Shown: positions 14,088 to 24,299 of the stretch, one piece after another
Layout of the letters: each line of letters starts with the position of its first letter
Position numbering within the stretch: the first letter of the stretch is position 1
NCBI RefSeq assembly: GCF_014654785.1
Contig: NZ_BNBD01000013.1
Span: forward strand, 1-64,000
Source: Streptomyces mashuensis
GTDB taxonomy: Bacteria > Actinomycetota > Actinomycetes > Streptomycetales > Streptomycetaceae
Length of the DNA stretch: 64,000 bases
Reading direction: 5' to 3'
Position numbers and translations under genes: made by a program
Notes under the pieces: generated by a model
Seen by the model: the letters and a program-made list of their open reading frames with translations, nothing else
Database searches by the model: none
What the model was told of the DNA's origin: nothing

Positions 14088-15374
14088 CTACGGCGTGGCG
14101 GACTCCGCGCCGGCGGACTCCGCGTTGGCGGTCAGCCGCTCCAGGACGCGCATGGTGGTGCGGTACTCCTCCGGGGAGACGCCGGCCGCCGCGCGTTCGC
14201 GGAAGGCGCCGACGCGGGCGAGGACCTCGGCGAGCCGGGTGCGTCCGTCGCCGGTCAGTGCGAGTTGTCCCGGTGCCGGGCGGGTGAGCCAGCCGGCGGC
14301 GAGCGCCTTCTCGACGACGGCGGTGAGGGTGGGGGCGTCGGCGTGGACAGCCATCACCTCCAGGACGCGGGCGTCGGTGACCGGCGCTTCGTCGGCGACG
14401 ACGTTGAGGACCTGCCAGCCGAGCCGGGTGAGGCCGTGGCCCGCGAGCAGGGCGTCCATCGCGTCGGTGAGCGCCTTGTCGGCGCGCCGGAGCCAGTAGC
14501 CGATGGGCATCGGCTTGGGCTCGGGCTGCTCCGGGGCCGGGGCGAAGGCGTCGCTGTTCTCCTCCACCCACTGCCGGAAGGTGCGGGCGGGGCGGCCGAG
14601 CAGCGTCGCGGTGGTGTCCGCGAGATCGGCGGGGCCGTCGCAGGCGGCTTCCCACAGGTCGAGCAGCGAGGCGACGTACCCCGCCGGCATGTGGGCGGCC
14701 ATCTGCTGTTCGGCCTCCGCGCGGCTGATCTCCTGGACGGTGACCGGTCGCCCGGTGACCTCGGCGATGACGGCCAGCTGCTCGCGGAAGGCGAGTGACT
14801 CGGGACCGGTGAGGGTGACGGCGCGGCCGGTGAGGGAGTCGCCGGTCAGGGCCGCGACGGCGACGTCGGCGATGTCGCGGGGGTGGATGGACGCGACCTG
14901 CGCGTCGGGGAAGGGCAGCTGGACGGGCAGCGACCGGGTGAGCGCGTGCGCCCAGGCGAGGGCGTTGACGGTGAAGGCGTCCGGGCGCAGGAACGTCCAG
15001 GCGAGGCCCGAGGCGGCGAGGGCGCGCTCGACGGTGAGGCTCTGCCGCGCGAGCGGGTCGTCCTCGGCGCCGGGCCGCGTGACCGTGGACGAGGACAGCA
15101 GGACGACGTGCTCGACGCCGGCGGCCTCGGCGGCCCGGACGAACTCCTCGATGCCGGCGGGCTCGGGGTAGAGGAAGACGCGACGGACACCGCGCAGGGC
15201 GGGGGCGAAGGTCTCGGGCCGGTCGAGGCCGAGTTCGGCGGTGTCGACGCCGGCCGGGACGGTGAGCTCTGCGGGCCGGGCGCTGGCGGCGCGGACGGGT
15301 ACACCCGCGGAGTGCAGGCCGGCGACGACGGCTTGGGCGACGGTGCCGCGCGCACCGGTGACAAGGATGGTCAA
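14088..15374 (-). CDS. NmrA-type NAD(P)-binding protein fused to MarR-like domain
   Basis: This 428-residue protein starts with TTG at 15374, with AGGAG six bases upstream. Residues 1 to about 270 are an NmrA/atypical short-chain dehydrogenase domain (TILVTGARGTVAQAVVAGL, EFVRAAEAAGVEHVVLLSS, SIHPRDIADVAVAAL). Residues about 290-420 form a second domain (YWLRRADKALTDAMDALLAGHGLTRLGWQVL ... GWLTRPAPGQLALTGDGRTRL) that looks like a winged-helix MarR fold. It may sense NAD(P)H and regulate directly, or be a reductase with a DNA-binding tail. It is divergent from a MarR gene. Confidence 0.8.
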   Translation of the reverse strand: MTILVTGARGTVAQAVVAGLHSAGVPVRAASARPAELTVPAGVDTAELGLDRPETFAPALRGVRRVFLYPEPAGIEEFVRAAEAAGVEHVVLLSSSTVTRPGAEDDPLARQSLTVERALAASGLAWTFLRPDAFTVNALAWAHALTRSLPVQLPFPDAQVASIHPRDIADVAVAALTGDSLTGRAVTLTGPESLAFREQLAVIAEVTGRPVTVQEISRAEAEQQMAAHMPAGYVASLLDLWEAACDGPADLADTTATLLGRPARTFRQWVEENSDAFAPAPEQPEPKPMPIGYWLRRADKALTDAMDALLAGHGLTRLGWQVLNVVADEAPVTDARVLEVMAVHADAPTLTAVVEKALAAGWLTRPAPGQLALTGDGRTRLAEVLARVGAFRERAAAGVSPEEYRTTMRVLERLTANAESAGAESATP

Positions 15375-15422
15375 TGGGGACTCCTGTGATCGTGGACGGC
15401 TCGTTGACTGATCTCTGACGCG

Positions 15423-15438
15423 TTGCAATTAGATGCAA
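15423..15438. promoter_or_regulatory. Candidate MarR operator in divergent promoter
   Basis: TTGCA-attaga-TGCAA is an inverted repeat in the 130-base gap between the NmrA-MarR fusion and the MarR gene. TGCTTG half sites follow on the minus strand (15437-15451). It is likely bound by one or both neighbouring regulators. Confidence 0.5.
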
Positions 15439-15507
15439 GCAGTCAAGCATTTGCGTGTCAACAGACATATCCTTGAGGAGCCACAGCGAGTGGGTAAGGT
15501 GAGGTGC

Positions 15508-15987
15508 ATGACGAAGCACCATCCGGGGTCGGCGGAAGCGCTGCTCGACGCCGTCGGCCCGGCGTTCGGCAAGTTGCGGCGGTCCTCGCTCCTGGACATC
15601 GAGAACCCGATGTCCCAGAAGGACCTGACGCGCACGCTGGTGCTCCACCACGTGCTGGAGGCCGAACAGGGCGACGCGCGCGAGGTGACCGTGGGCGCCG
15701 TGGCCACGCACCTGGGCACGGACCCGTCGGTGGCCAGCCGCATGGTCTCGGACTGCATCTCCGCCGGCTATCTGCGGCGCGCGGCCTCCCAGCAGGACGG
15801 CCGCCGCACGGTCCTCCACCTCACGCCGGAGGGCCGCGAGCTGATGGCCCGGCTGCGCCGCAACCAGCGGGCGGCGTTCGAACACATCACGGCGGACTGG
15901 CCGGAACACGAGAGGCTGGAGTTCGCCCGGCTGATGCTGAAGTACGTCGCGTCCCAGGACGCCGCCAGGGAACGGGACGCGGGCTGA
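15508..15987 (+). CDS. MarR family transcriptional regulator
   Basis: This 159-residue winged-helix repressor has the recognition region VTVGAVATHLGTDPSVASRMVSDCISAGYLRR followed by the wing AASQQDGRRTVLHLTPEGRELM, standard for MarR. The ATG at 15508 is preferred to an upstream in-frame reading that runs through the operator-like sequence. Divergent placement suggests that it controls the NmrA-MarR fusion gene and itself, perhaps in answer to a redox or aromatic signal. Confidence 0.88.
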   Translation: MTKHHPGSAEALLDAVGPAFGKLRRSSLLDIENPMSQKDLTRTLVLHHVLEAEQGDAREVTVGAVATHLGTDPSVASRMVSDCISAGYLRRAASQQDGRRTVLHLTPEGRELMARLRRNQRAAFEHITADWPEHERLEFARLMLKYVASQDAARERDAG

Positions 15988-16160
15988 GCGCCCACCGTGC
16001 GGCTCGGCCCTCGCCCCGAGTGGGACCGTCACCCATCGGCACGTGGCGGCGTATGGTGCGATGCGTGTCCAGGAAGAAGTCCAACAGGAACGATTCGGCA
16101 GTCACCCACGGCGTTTACGCTGGTGACACGGGCTACCACCGCAGAGCCGAGGAGGCCGGC

Positions 16161-16727
16161 GTGACCATCGAGCTCGAACGTGCGCTGCGCAGCACCATTC
16201 TCGAGGACTTTCCGGCTCCGGAGGGTTTCAAGACAGAGGTCGTCCGGGGGGAGATCATTTTGTCGCCGCTGCGTGCTCTTCATCTCAAGACAGTGGTCCC
16301 ACTGTGCATGCAGATCGCGTCCCAGCTGCCACCAGGCCTGGACTACACGGGAGACACCCTTACACCGTTCCCCGAGGTGGACTCGGAGCTCTGTCCGGAC
16401 ATCGTCGTTCTGCCGAAGGCCGAGTGCGACAAGAACCTCGCCGTCTACACCGTCGACCTCATTCACGCCGCCTTCGAGGTCGTCTCGCCCACGACCGCGA
16501 AGCGTGACTACGGCTTCAAGGTTCAGGCCTACGCCCAGGCGGGCATTCCCGTCTACGTCATCGCCGATCCCTACGATGCCCAGCTGGTCGTGCACCACAA
16601 GCCGTTCCACGGCGCGTACGGGTACCGGCAGATCGTCCCCTACGGCGAGAAGGCGGAGATCCCGGGGGATCTCCGCCTCGTCATCGACACCTCCTCGCTT
16701 CCGGCCGACGCCGGTCGCGAGGGGTGA
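16161..16727 (+). CDS. Uma2 family (DUF820) nuclease-fold protein
   Basis: This 188-residue protein has the PD-(D/E)XK-like Uma2 fold seen widely in Streptomyces and cyanobacteria: EVVRGEIILSPLRALHLKTVVPLC, PDIVVLPKAE (the PDhhhh strand), HAAFEVVSPTTAKRDYGFKVQAYAQAGIPVYVIADP. Catalytic candidates are D in PDIVV, E in AFEVVSP and K in KRDYGFK. The GTG at 16161 has GGAGG five bases before it; an ATG at 16053 in the same frame is possible. The biological role of the family is unsettled. Confidence 0.85.
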   Translation: MTIELERALRSTILEDFPAPEGFKTEVVRGEIILSPLRALHLKTVVPLCMQIASQLPPGLDYTGDTLTPFPEVDSELCPDIVVLPKAECDKNLAVYTVDLIHAAFEVVSPTTAKRDYGFKVQAYAQAGIPVYVIADPYDAQLVVHHKPFHGAYGYRQIVPYGEKAEIPGDLRLVIDTSSLPADAGREG

Positions 16728-16728
16728 C

Positions 16729-17937
16729 TCACCCCCGGCCGGCGCCGTCCAGTTCCTCGATCGTCGCGATCGACGGGCCGCGGCGGGACGAGATCTCCCG
16801 GGCCGCCGATTCCGCGTCCCGCAGCACTCGGACCGCGTTCTGCCAGGTCAGCTTGGCCAGGTCGGTGTCCGACCAGCCGCGGCGCAGGAGTTCTGCGATC
16901 AGGTGGGGGTAGCCCGAGACGTCGGCGAGGTCGGCGGGGGTGAAGGCGGTGCCGTCGTAGTCGCCGCCGATGCCGATGTGGTCGATGCCGGCGACCTCGC
17001 GCATGTGGTCGAGGTGGTCGGCGACCGTGGCGGACGTGGCGAGGGGGCGGGGGTTGGCGGCCTCGAAGGCGCGCTGGATCGCCATGCCCTTTGCCGTCGT
17101 GTCGAGGTGGTGCAGGCCGTGGGCGCGCATGTTCTCGTCGGCCGCCTTCGTCCAGGCGATGGCCTCCGGGAGGATGAACTTCGGGACGAAGGTCGCCATG
17201 GCCACGCCGCCGTTCGCCGGCAGCTGGGAGAGGACGTCGTCCGGGATGTTGCGGGGGTGGTCGCACACCGACCGTGCCGACGAGTGCGAGAAGATCACCG
17301 GCGCCTCGCTCACCCGCAGCGCGTCCCGCATCGTGTCCGCCGACACGTGCGAGAGGTCCACGAGCATGCCGAGGCGGTTCATCTCGCGTACGACCTCCTC
17401 GCCGAAGCGGGTGAGGCCGCCCGCGCGCGGCTCGTCCGTCGCCGAGTCCGCCCACGGGATGTTGTCGTTGTGCGTGAGCGTCATGTAGCGCACGCCCAGG
17501 GCGTACAGCGCGCGGAGCGTGGCCAGGGAGCAGTTGATGCTGTGCCCGCCCTCCGCGCCCATGAGCGAGGCGATCCGGCCTTCCGACCTGGCCGCCTCCA
17601 TGTCGTCGGCCGTGTACGCCATGACCAGGTCGGAGCCGTACCGGCCGGCCAGGCGGCGCACCACGTCGATCTGTTCCAGGGTCGCGCTCACCGCGTCGTC
17701 GCCGGCCATGTCCGTGCGGACGTACACCGACCAGAACTGTGCGCCCACGCCGCCCGCCCGCAGCCGCGGCAGGTCGGTGTGCAGGTCGGCGCTCTGGTCC
17801 GTGGCGATGTCGCGGCGGTCCAGGTTGTAGCGGACCTGCTCGCGCAGCGCCCACGGCAGGTCGTTGTGGCCGTCCACCACCGGGTGCTCCGCCAGGAGCG
17901 CGCGGGCCCGGGCCAGGAGTTCCTCGCTCGTCGTCAC
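16729..17937 (-). CDS. Zinc dipeptidase, M19 (renal dipeptidase-like)
   Basis: This 402-residue enzyme hydrolyses dipeptides with a two-zinc centre. The motifs are VVDGHNDLP (first metal ligands H and D), LMGAEGGHSI (bridging glutamate), LTHNDNIPWADS, LVDLSHVSADTM, IFSHSSARSVCDHPRN and HIGIGGDYDGTAF. There is no signal peptide, so it acts in the cytoplasm. The GTG at 17937 is a few bases from the purE stop, so it may be read as the third gene of the purK-purE transcript. It is convergent with the Uma2 gene, with only one base between stops. Confidence 0.93.
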   Translation of the reverse strand: MTTSEELLARARALLAEHPVVDGHNDLPWALREQVRYNLDRRDIATDQSADLHTDLPRLRAGGVGAQFWSVYVRTDMAGDDAVSATLEQIDVVRRLAGRYGSDLVMAYTADDMEAARSEGRIASLMGAEGGHSINCSLATLRALYALGVRYMTLTHNDNIPWADSATDEPRAGGLTRFGEEVVREMNRLGMLVDLSHVSADTMRDALRVSEAPVIFSHSSARSVCDHPRNIPDDVLSQLPANGGVAMATFVPKFILPEAIAWTKAADENMRAHGLHHLDTTAKGMAIQRAFEAANPRPLATSATVADHLDHMREVAGIDHIGIGGDYDGTAFTPADLADVSGYPHLIAELLRRGWSDTDLAKLTWQNAVRVLRDAESAAREISSRRGPSIATIEELDGAGRG

Positions 17938-17941
17938 GCCG

Positions 17942-18484
17942 TCACTTCCCGAAGCCGAAGCCGGCCTCGGCGCCCGCCGCCTTCGCACGCAGGCGGCGGC
18001 CCTTCTCCGTGGCCTGGTCGTTGAGGTCGTCCTGGAAGCGGCGCATCCGCTCCAGCAGCGCCTCGTCGTGCGCCGCGAGCATCCGTACGGCGAGCAGGCC
18101 CGCGTTGCGCGCGCCCGCCACGGAGACCGTGGCGACGGGGACGCCGGCCGGCATCTGCACGATCGACAGCAGCGAGTCCATGCCGTCCAGGTGCTTGAGC
18201 GGCACCGGCACCCCGATCACCGGCAGCGGCGTGACCGACGCCAGCATGCCGGGCAGGTGGGCGGCGCCACCCGCACCGGCGATGATCGCCTTGAGGCCGC
18301 GGCCCGCCGCCTCCTCCCCGTACGCGATCATCTCGCGCGGCATGCGGTGCGCCGAGACGACGTCGACCTCGTACGCGATCCCGAACTCGTCCAGGGCCTG
18401 GGCGGCGGCCTCCATGACCGGCCAGTCGGAGTCGGAGCCCATGACGATGCCGATCAGGGGGGCGTCCCCCGGGGAGTGAGTCAT
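17942..18484 (-). CDS. purE: 5-(carboxyamino)imidazole ribonucleotide mutase
   Basis: This 180-residue enzyme converts N5-CAIR to CAIR in purine synthesis. Class I PurE features: GIVMGSDSDWPVM near the start, VVSAHRMPREMIAY with the active-site histidine, IIAGAGGAAHLPGMLAS, and GVPVATVSVAGARNAGLLAVRML. The C-terminal tail is extended. The start overlaps the purK stop (ATGA), so the two are translationally coupled, as is usual. Confidence 0.95.
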   Translation of the reverse strand: MTHSPGDAPLIGIVMGSDSDWPVMEAAAQALDEFGIAYEVDVVSAHRMPREMIAYGEEAAGRGLKAIIAGAGGAAHLPGMLASVTPLPVIGVPVPLKHLDGMDSLLSIVQMPAGVPVATVSVAGARNAGLLAVRMLAAHDEALLERMRRFQDDLNDQATEKGRRLRAKAAGAEAGFGFGK

Positions 18485-19620
18485 TCGGTGATCGTTCCTC
18501 GCAGGTAGCCGGCGGCGTGACGGGCGCGCTCGAGCACGTCGTCCAGGTCGTCGCCGTAGGTGTTGACATGACCGACCTTGCGGCCGGGCTTCACGTCCTT
18601 GCCGTACATATGGATCTTCAACCCGGGGTCCCGCGCCATGCAATGGAGGTACGCCGCGTACATGTCGGGGTAGTCGCCGCCGAGGACGTTGGCCATCACC
18701 GTCCACGGCGCCCGCGGCCGCGGGTCGCCCAGCGGCAGGTCGAGCACGGCCCGGACGTGGTTGGCGAACTGCGAGGTGACCGCGCCGTCCTGCGTCCAGT
18801 GGCCGGAGTTGTGCGGCCGCATGGCCAGCTCGTTGACCAGCACCCGGCCGTCGCGCGTCTCGAAGAGCTCGACCGCGAGGTGGCCGACCACGCCCAGCTC
18901 CTTGGCGATCGTCAGCGCCAGCTGCTGCGCATGGGCCGACAGCTCCTCCGGCAGGTCCGGCGCCGGCGCGATCACCGTGTCGCACACGCCGTCGACCTGC
19001 ACCGATTCGACCACGGGGTACGAGACGGCCTGGCCGTGCGGGGAGCGGACGACGTTCGCGGCGAGCTCGCGCACGAAGTCGACCTTCTCCTCGGCGAGGA
19101 CGGGCACGCCCGCGCGGAACGGTTCCTGCGCGGCGGCGGCGTCGCGCACCACCCACACGCCCTTGCCGTCGTACCCGCCGCGGACCGTCTTCAGCACCAC
19201 CGGGAAGCCGCCCACCTCGTGCGCGAAGCGCTCGACGTCGGCGGGGTCCTCGACGATGCGATGCCGCGGGCACGGCACGCCGATCTCCGTCAGCCTGCGC
19301 CGCATCACGCCCTTGTCCTGGGCGTGCACCAGCGCGTCGGGCCCCGGCCGGACGGGGATGCCGTCCGCCTCCAGGGCACGGAGGTGCTCGGTGGGTACGT
19401 GCTCGTGGTCGAAGGTGATCACGTCGCAACCCCGGGCGAACGCGCGGAGCGTCTCCAGGTCGCGGTAGTCACCGACCACCACGTCGTTCACGACCTGCGC
19501 CGCAGAATCCTGCGGAGTGTCGCTGAGCAGCTTGAACTTGATACCGAGGGGGATGCCCGCCTCGTGGGTCATTCGGGCGAGCTGACCGCCGCCCACCATG
19601 CCGACTACCGGGAATGTCAC
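18481..19620 (-). CDS. purK: 5-(carboxyamino)imidazole ribonucleotide synthase
   Basis: This 379-residue ATP-grasp enzyme makes N5-CAIR from AIR, bicarbonate and ATP. Seen are VVGMVGGGQLARM at the N-terminus, VITFDHEHVP, the ATP-grasp segment FPVVLKTVRGGYDGKGV, and the metal-binding VELFETRDGRVLVNELAMRPHNSGHWT. The GTG at 19620 (GGGGG upstream) is chosen over an earlier in-frame codon because the protein then begins at the Rossmann-like strand. It is the first gene of a purK-purE pair. Confidence 0.95.
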   Translation of the reverse strand: MTFPVVGMVGGGQLARMTHEAGIPLGIKFKLLSDTPQDSAAQVVNDVVVGDYRDLETLRAFARGCDVITFDHEHVPTEHLRALEADGIPVRPGPDALVHAQDKGVMRRRLTEIGVPCPRHRIVEDPADVERFAHEVGGFPVVLKTVRGGYDGKGVWVVRDAAAAQEPFRAGVPVLAEEKVDFVRELAANVVRSPHGQAVSYPVVESVQVDGVCDTVIAPAPDLPEELSAHAQQLALTIAKELGVVGHLAVELFETRDGRVLVNELAMRPHNSGHWTQDGAVTSQFANHVRAVLDLPLGDPRPRAPWTVMANVLGGDYPDMYAAYLHCMARDPGLKIHMYGKDVKPGRKVGHVNTYGDDLDDVLERARHAAGYLRGTITE

Positions 19621-19723
19621 GCCCCCAGGGTATCCGTACGCACGAACCGGCCGACCGGCGATCATTGGACGAAGCTACAGGGGAGGCCACTCCCGCCGTG
19701 CCGCCGCACGGCCGCTGGTTAGC

Positions 19724-20236
19724 ATGAAGCACATGACTCAACGGCGCACAGTGCGTTCCCGGCTGGAGCGGCTGGCCCGCGAAATCGCGAAATTCGGTGC
19801 CGTGGGCGCCATCGGATTCGTGGTCAACTTCATCGTCTTCAACCTCTGCGTGCACGGCTTCGGGCTGGCCGTGGTGCGTTCCGGCGTCATCGCGACGGCC
19901 GTGGCCATCGGCACCAACTACCTCGGCAACCGCTACTGGACCTACCGCGACTGCGACACCACCCGCCGCAGCCGCGAACTCACGCTCTTCCTGCTGTTCA
20001 GCGGCGTCGGCCTGGTCATCGAGAACGGCACCCTGGGCCTGTCCCACTACGGCCTGGGCCTGACCTCGCCGCTCGCCGACAACATCGCCAAGAACGTCGT
20101 GGGCCTCGGCCTCGGCACCGTCTTCCGCTTCTGGTCCTACCGCACGTGGGTGTTCCGCGCGCTGCCCGCCCGGGAGGCCGTGGAGACCGCCGAATCGTTC
20201 CTCGCGGACGCGCCGCCGCAGCGCGCGAGCCGCTGA
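19724..20236 (+). CDS. GtrA family membrane protein
   Basis: This 170-residue protein has four predicted membrane helices (FGAVGAIGFVVNFIVFNLCV, VIATAVAIGTNYL, LTLFLLFSGVGLVIENG, NIAKNVVGLGLGTVFRFWSYRTWVF) and the conserved NYLGNRYWTYR and RFWSYRTWVF motifs of GtrA. The family moves or anchors polyprenyl-linked sugars for wall or surface glycosylation. It is divergent from purK. The ATG at 19733 is an equally good start. Confidence 0.9.
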   Translation: MKHMTQRRTVRSRLERLAREIAKFGAVGAIGFVVNFIVFNLCVHGFGLAVVRSGVIATAVAIGTNYLGNRYWTYRDCDTTRRSRELTLFLLFSGVGLVIENGTLGLSHYGLGLTSPLADNIAKNVVGLGLGTVFRFWSYRTWVFRALPAREAVETAESFLADAPPQRASR

Positions 20237-20248
20237 CCGGTCCGTTCG

Positions 20249-21541
20249 CTAGCCGTCCTGCTCGTCGGCCCGGTTCAGCGGCCGGCCCTCTCCCTGCCCG
20301 TCGATCTGGTCCACGTCCCTGCTGAGGAACAGCGCGAAGATCGGCGGCTGCTGCTGGAGCAGTTCCAGCCGCCCGCCGTCCGCCTCCGCCAGGTCCCGGG
20401 CCACGGCCAGGCCCAGGCCGGTGGAGTTGCGGCCGCTCACCGTCCGCTCGAAGACCCGCGCCCCCAGGTCCGGGGGGACGCCCGGGCCCTCGTCCGAGAC
20501 CTCGACGACCGCCTGGTTGCCGGTGACGCGCGTGCGCAGCGCGACCGTGCCGTCACCGTGCATCAGGGAGTTCTCGATGAGCGTCGCCAGCACCTGGGCG
20601 ACGGCACCCGGCGTGCCCACGGCCCGCAGCCCCCGCCGGCCGGAGCGCACCAGTGCCCGCCCGGCGGTGCGCGTGGCGGGCCGCCACTCCTCCAGCTGCT
20701 GCTTGATCACCTCGTCGAGGTCGAAGGTGACCGCCGAGCCGCTCTGCGGGTCGCGGGAGTTGGTCAGCAGCCGCTGGACCACGTCGGTGAGGCGTTCGAC
20801 CTGCGTGAGCGCGATCGTCGCCTCCTCCTTGACCGTCTCCGGGTCGTCGGTGAGCGTGATCTCCTCCAGCCGCATGGACAGCGCCGTCAGCGGCGTGCGC
20901 AGCTGGTGGGAGGCGTCGGCGGCGAGCCGCCGCTCGGCGGTCAGCATCCGGGCGATGCGTTCGGCGCTGGCGTCCAGCACGTCGGCGACCCGGTCCAGCT
21001 CGGGCACGCCGTAGCGGCGGTGCCGGGGCCGCGGGTCGCCGGAGCCGAGCCGCTCGGCGGTCTCGGCGAGGTCGGTGAGCGGCGCGGTGAGCCGGTTGGC
21101 CTGCCGTACGGCGAGGAAGACGGCCGCCACGACGGCCAGCAGCGCCACGGCGAGGATGACGAGGAGGGTGCGCCCGACCTCGCGGCTCACCGTGACCCGC
21201 GACTCCTCGACGCGCACGGTCTCGCCCTGCTCGCCCTTCTGCGTGGCGGTGATCACGCCGCCGTCGGGGCGGGCGCCGATCTCGATGGGCGCGCGGCCGG
21301 GGATGTCGACGCGGGCGTACCGGGACGGGGTGATCTGTTCGCTCAGCACCGCCGACTCGACCCGTTCGCCGCCCACGAGGCGGCTGTCGACGATGCTGAC
21401 CAGCCGCACCGCCTCGGACTGGACGCTTTCCTGGGCGCTGCTCTCGATCGTGCGGGTCTCGACGATCACGAGCGAGATGCCGAAGACGGCGATGACGACG
21501 AGGACGACGGCGAGCGTGGAGTTGATCAGGCGGCGGCGCAC
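20249..21541 (-). CDS. Two-component sensor histidine kinase
   Basis: This 430-residue membrane kinase has an N-terminal membrane helix (STLAVVLVVIAVFGISLVIV), an outside sensor loop of about 95 residues, a second helix (LLVILAVALLAVVAAVFLAV), a HAMP region, a dimerisation domain with the phospho-acceptor H in ADASHQLRTPLTAL, and an ATPase domain with N box IENSLMHGDG, DEGPGVP and STGLGLAVARDLA. The GTG at 21541 follows the partner regulator gene by about 60 bases, so both are probably one transcript. The stimulus is unknown. Confidence 0.93.
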   Translation of the reverse strand: MRRRLINSTLAVVLVVIAVFGISLVIVETRTIESSAQESVQSEAVRLVSIVDSRLVGGERVESAVLSEQITPSRYARVDIPGRAPIEIGARPDGGVITATQKGEQGETVRVEESRVTVSREVGRTLLVILAVALLAVVAAVFLAVRQANRLTAPLTDLAETAERLGSGDPRPRHRRYGVPELDRVADVLDASAERIARMLTAERRLAADASHQLRTPLTALSMRLEEITLTDDPETVKEEATIALTQVERLTDVVQRLLTNSRDPQSGSAVTFDLDEVIKQQLEEWRPATRTAGRALVRSGRRGLRAVGTPGAVAQVLATLIENSLMHGDGTVALRTRVTGNQAVVEVSDEGPGVPPDLGARVFERTVSGRNSTGLGLAVARDLAEADGGRLELLQQQPPIFALFLSRDVDQIDGQGEGRPLNRADEQDG

Positions 21542-21572
21542 GGTGCCCTCGTTCTTCTCGTCAGGTTCTCTC

Positions 21573-21608
21573 GTGGCTCAGCTCATGGCTCAGCTCGTGG
21601 CTCAGCTC
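21573..21608. repeat. Three tandem 12-bp repeats between regulator and kinase genes
   Basis: Three head-to-tail copies of (g/a)tggctcagctc span the end of the response regulator gene (last copy) and the gap before the kinase gene. The outer copies are identical and the middle one differs at its first base. It is likely a slippage-prone spacer. Confidence 0.85.
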
Positions 21609-22282
21609 TTCTCGAAGCGGAAGCCGACACCGCGGACGGTGGCGATGTAGCGCGGGTTGGCGGCGTCGTCGCCGAGCTTCTTGCGCAGCCAGGAGATGTG
21701 CATGTCGAGGGTCTTGGTCGACGACCACCAGGTGGTGTCCCAGACCTCGCGCATCAGCTGGTCGCGCGTGACGACGCGGCCGGCGTCGCGCACCAGCACC
21801 CGCAGCAGGTCGAACTCCTTCGCGGTGAGCTGGAGCTCCTCGTCGCCCATCCAGGCGCGGTGCGACTCGACGTCGATGCGGACGCCGTGCGTGGCGGGCG
21901 GCTGCTGGTTGTTGTCGGCGGCGCCGCGCCGCAGCAGGGCCCGGACCCGGGCGAGCAGCTCGGCGAGGCGGAACGGCTTGGTGACGTAGTCGTCGGCGCC
22001 GGCGTCGAGGCCGACGACGGTGTCCACCTCGTCGGCGCGGGCGGTGAGCACCAGGACGGGGAAGCCGTGACCCTCCGTGCGCAGCCGGCGGCAGACCTCG
22101 AGCCCGTCCATGCCGGGCAGCCCGAGGTCGAGGACGAGCAGGTCCACTCCCCCTTGCCGGCCGGCTTCGAGGGCCGTGGGGCCGTCTTCGCGGACCTCCA
22201 CCTCGTATCCTTCGCGGCGCAGGGCGCGCGCGAGCGGCTCCGAGATGGATGCGTCATCCTCGGCGAGCAGTACTCGGGTCAT
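21602..22282 (-). CDS. OmpR-type response regulator
   Basis: This 226-residue regulator has a receiver domain with acidic pocket ED at residues 8-9, phospho-acceptor D52 (LLVLDLGLPGMDG), T in VLTARAD and K in DDYVTKPF. A C-terminal winged helix follows (LQLTAKEFDLLRVLVRDAGRVVTRDQLMREVW ... TLDMHISWLRKKLGDD). It pairs with the kinase encoded next downstream. Likely targets are its own promoter and perhaps the divergent peptide transporter gene, whose upstream region holds palindromes. Confidence 0.95.
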   Translation of the reverse strand: MTRVLLAEDDASISEPLARALRREGYEVEVREDGPTALEAGRQGGVDLLVLDLGLPGMDGLEVCRRLRTEGHGFPVLVLTARADEVDTVVGLDAGADDYVTKPFRLAELLARVRALLRRGAADNNQQPPATHGVRIDVESHRAWMGDEELQLTAKEFDLLRVLVRDAGRVVTRDQLMREVWDTTWWSSTKTLDMHISWLRKKLGDDAANPRYIATVRGVGFRFEKS

Positions 22283-22760
22283 GGGGAGATGGTAGTCCGC
22301 GCGGGCGCGCGCCCGAGGAGGAGTGCGCGCTACCTACGGCAACACTTCACCGAAAGTGTTATCACCTTCAAACTTGGGTGACCGGTTCCGGATTTCTTGC
22401 CGAATCACATGTGATCCACGTCTCACACCCCTCCATACCGGGGCGGGGGCTGACGTATGGTGACGTGACGTCTGTAGCACCACCGAGGGGCCTTCGCCGC
22501 CAGAGACGCGCCGAGGGTCCCTTCCGTGCAAGGGGCCGGTCCCCCGGTCCCGCACAGAGTGAATGACCTGTCGGCCGGGCCGCCGCGCGAAGATGCGCGG
22601 AGGCGTGGATCCCGGTCTGCGACTGTCCTGCCGCCGCCCCGTCCCCGGGGAGGCGAACCCCTCGGGCGTGGGGGCGGACGTACGCAGCCGGTGCCGGCCC
22701 ACCCCCCTCCCGGGCGCGCCACCCGCTCCACCGCGCACCCGCTTGACACAAGGATCGACC
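22283..22760. promoter_or_regulatory. Divergent region between regulator and peptide transporter
   Basis: About 480 bases hold no supported gene. AACACTT-caccga-AAGTGTT (22341-22360) lies 60-80 bases upstream of the response regulator gene. A perfect 12-base palindrome ATCACATGTGAT lies at 22404-22415. The rest is GC-rich and probably a long 5' leader of the transporter gene. Confidence 0.5.

Positions 22761-24279
<1,519 letters not shown>

Positions 24280-24299
<20 letters not shown>

Noticed and set aside
17942..19429. A single long minus-strand frame covering purE and part of purK
   Set aside because: The region is two normal genes in two frames overlapping by four bases; the long frame is in purE's frame but reads an open alternative frame of purK.
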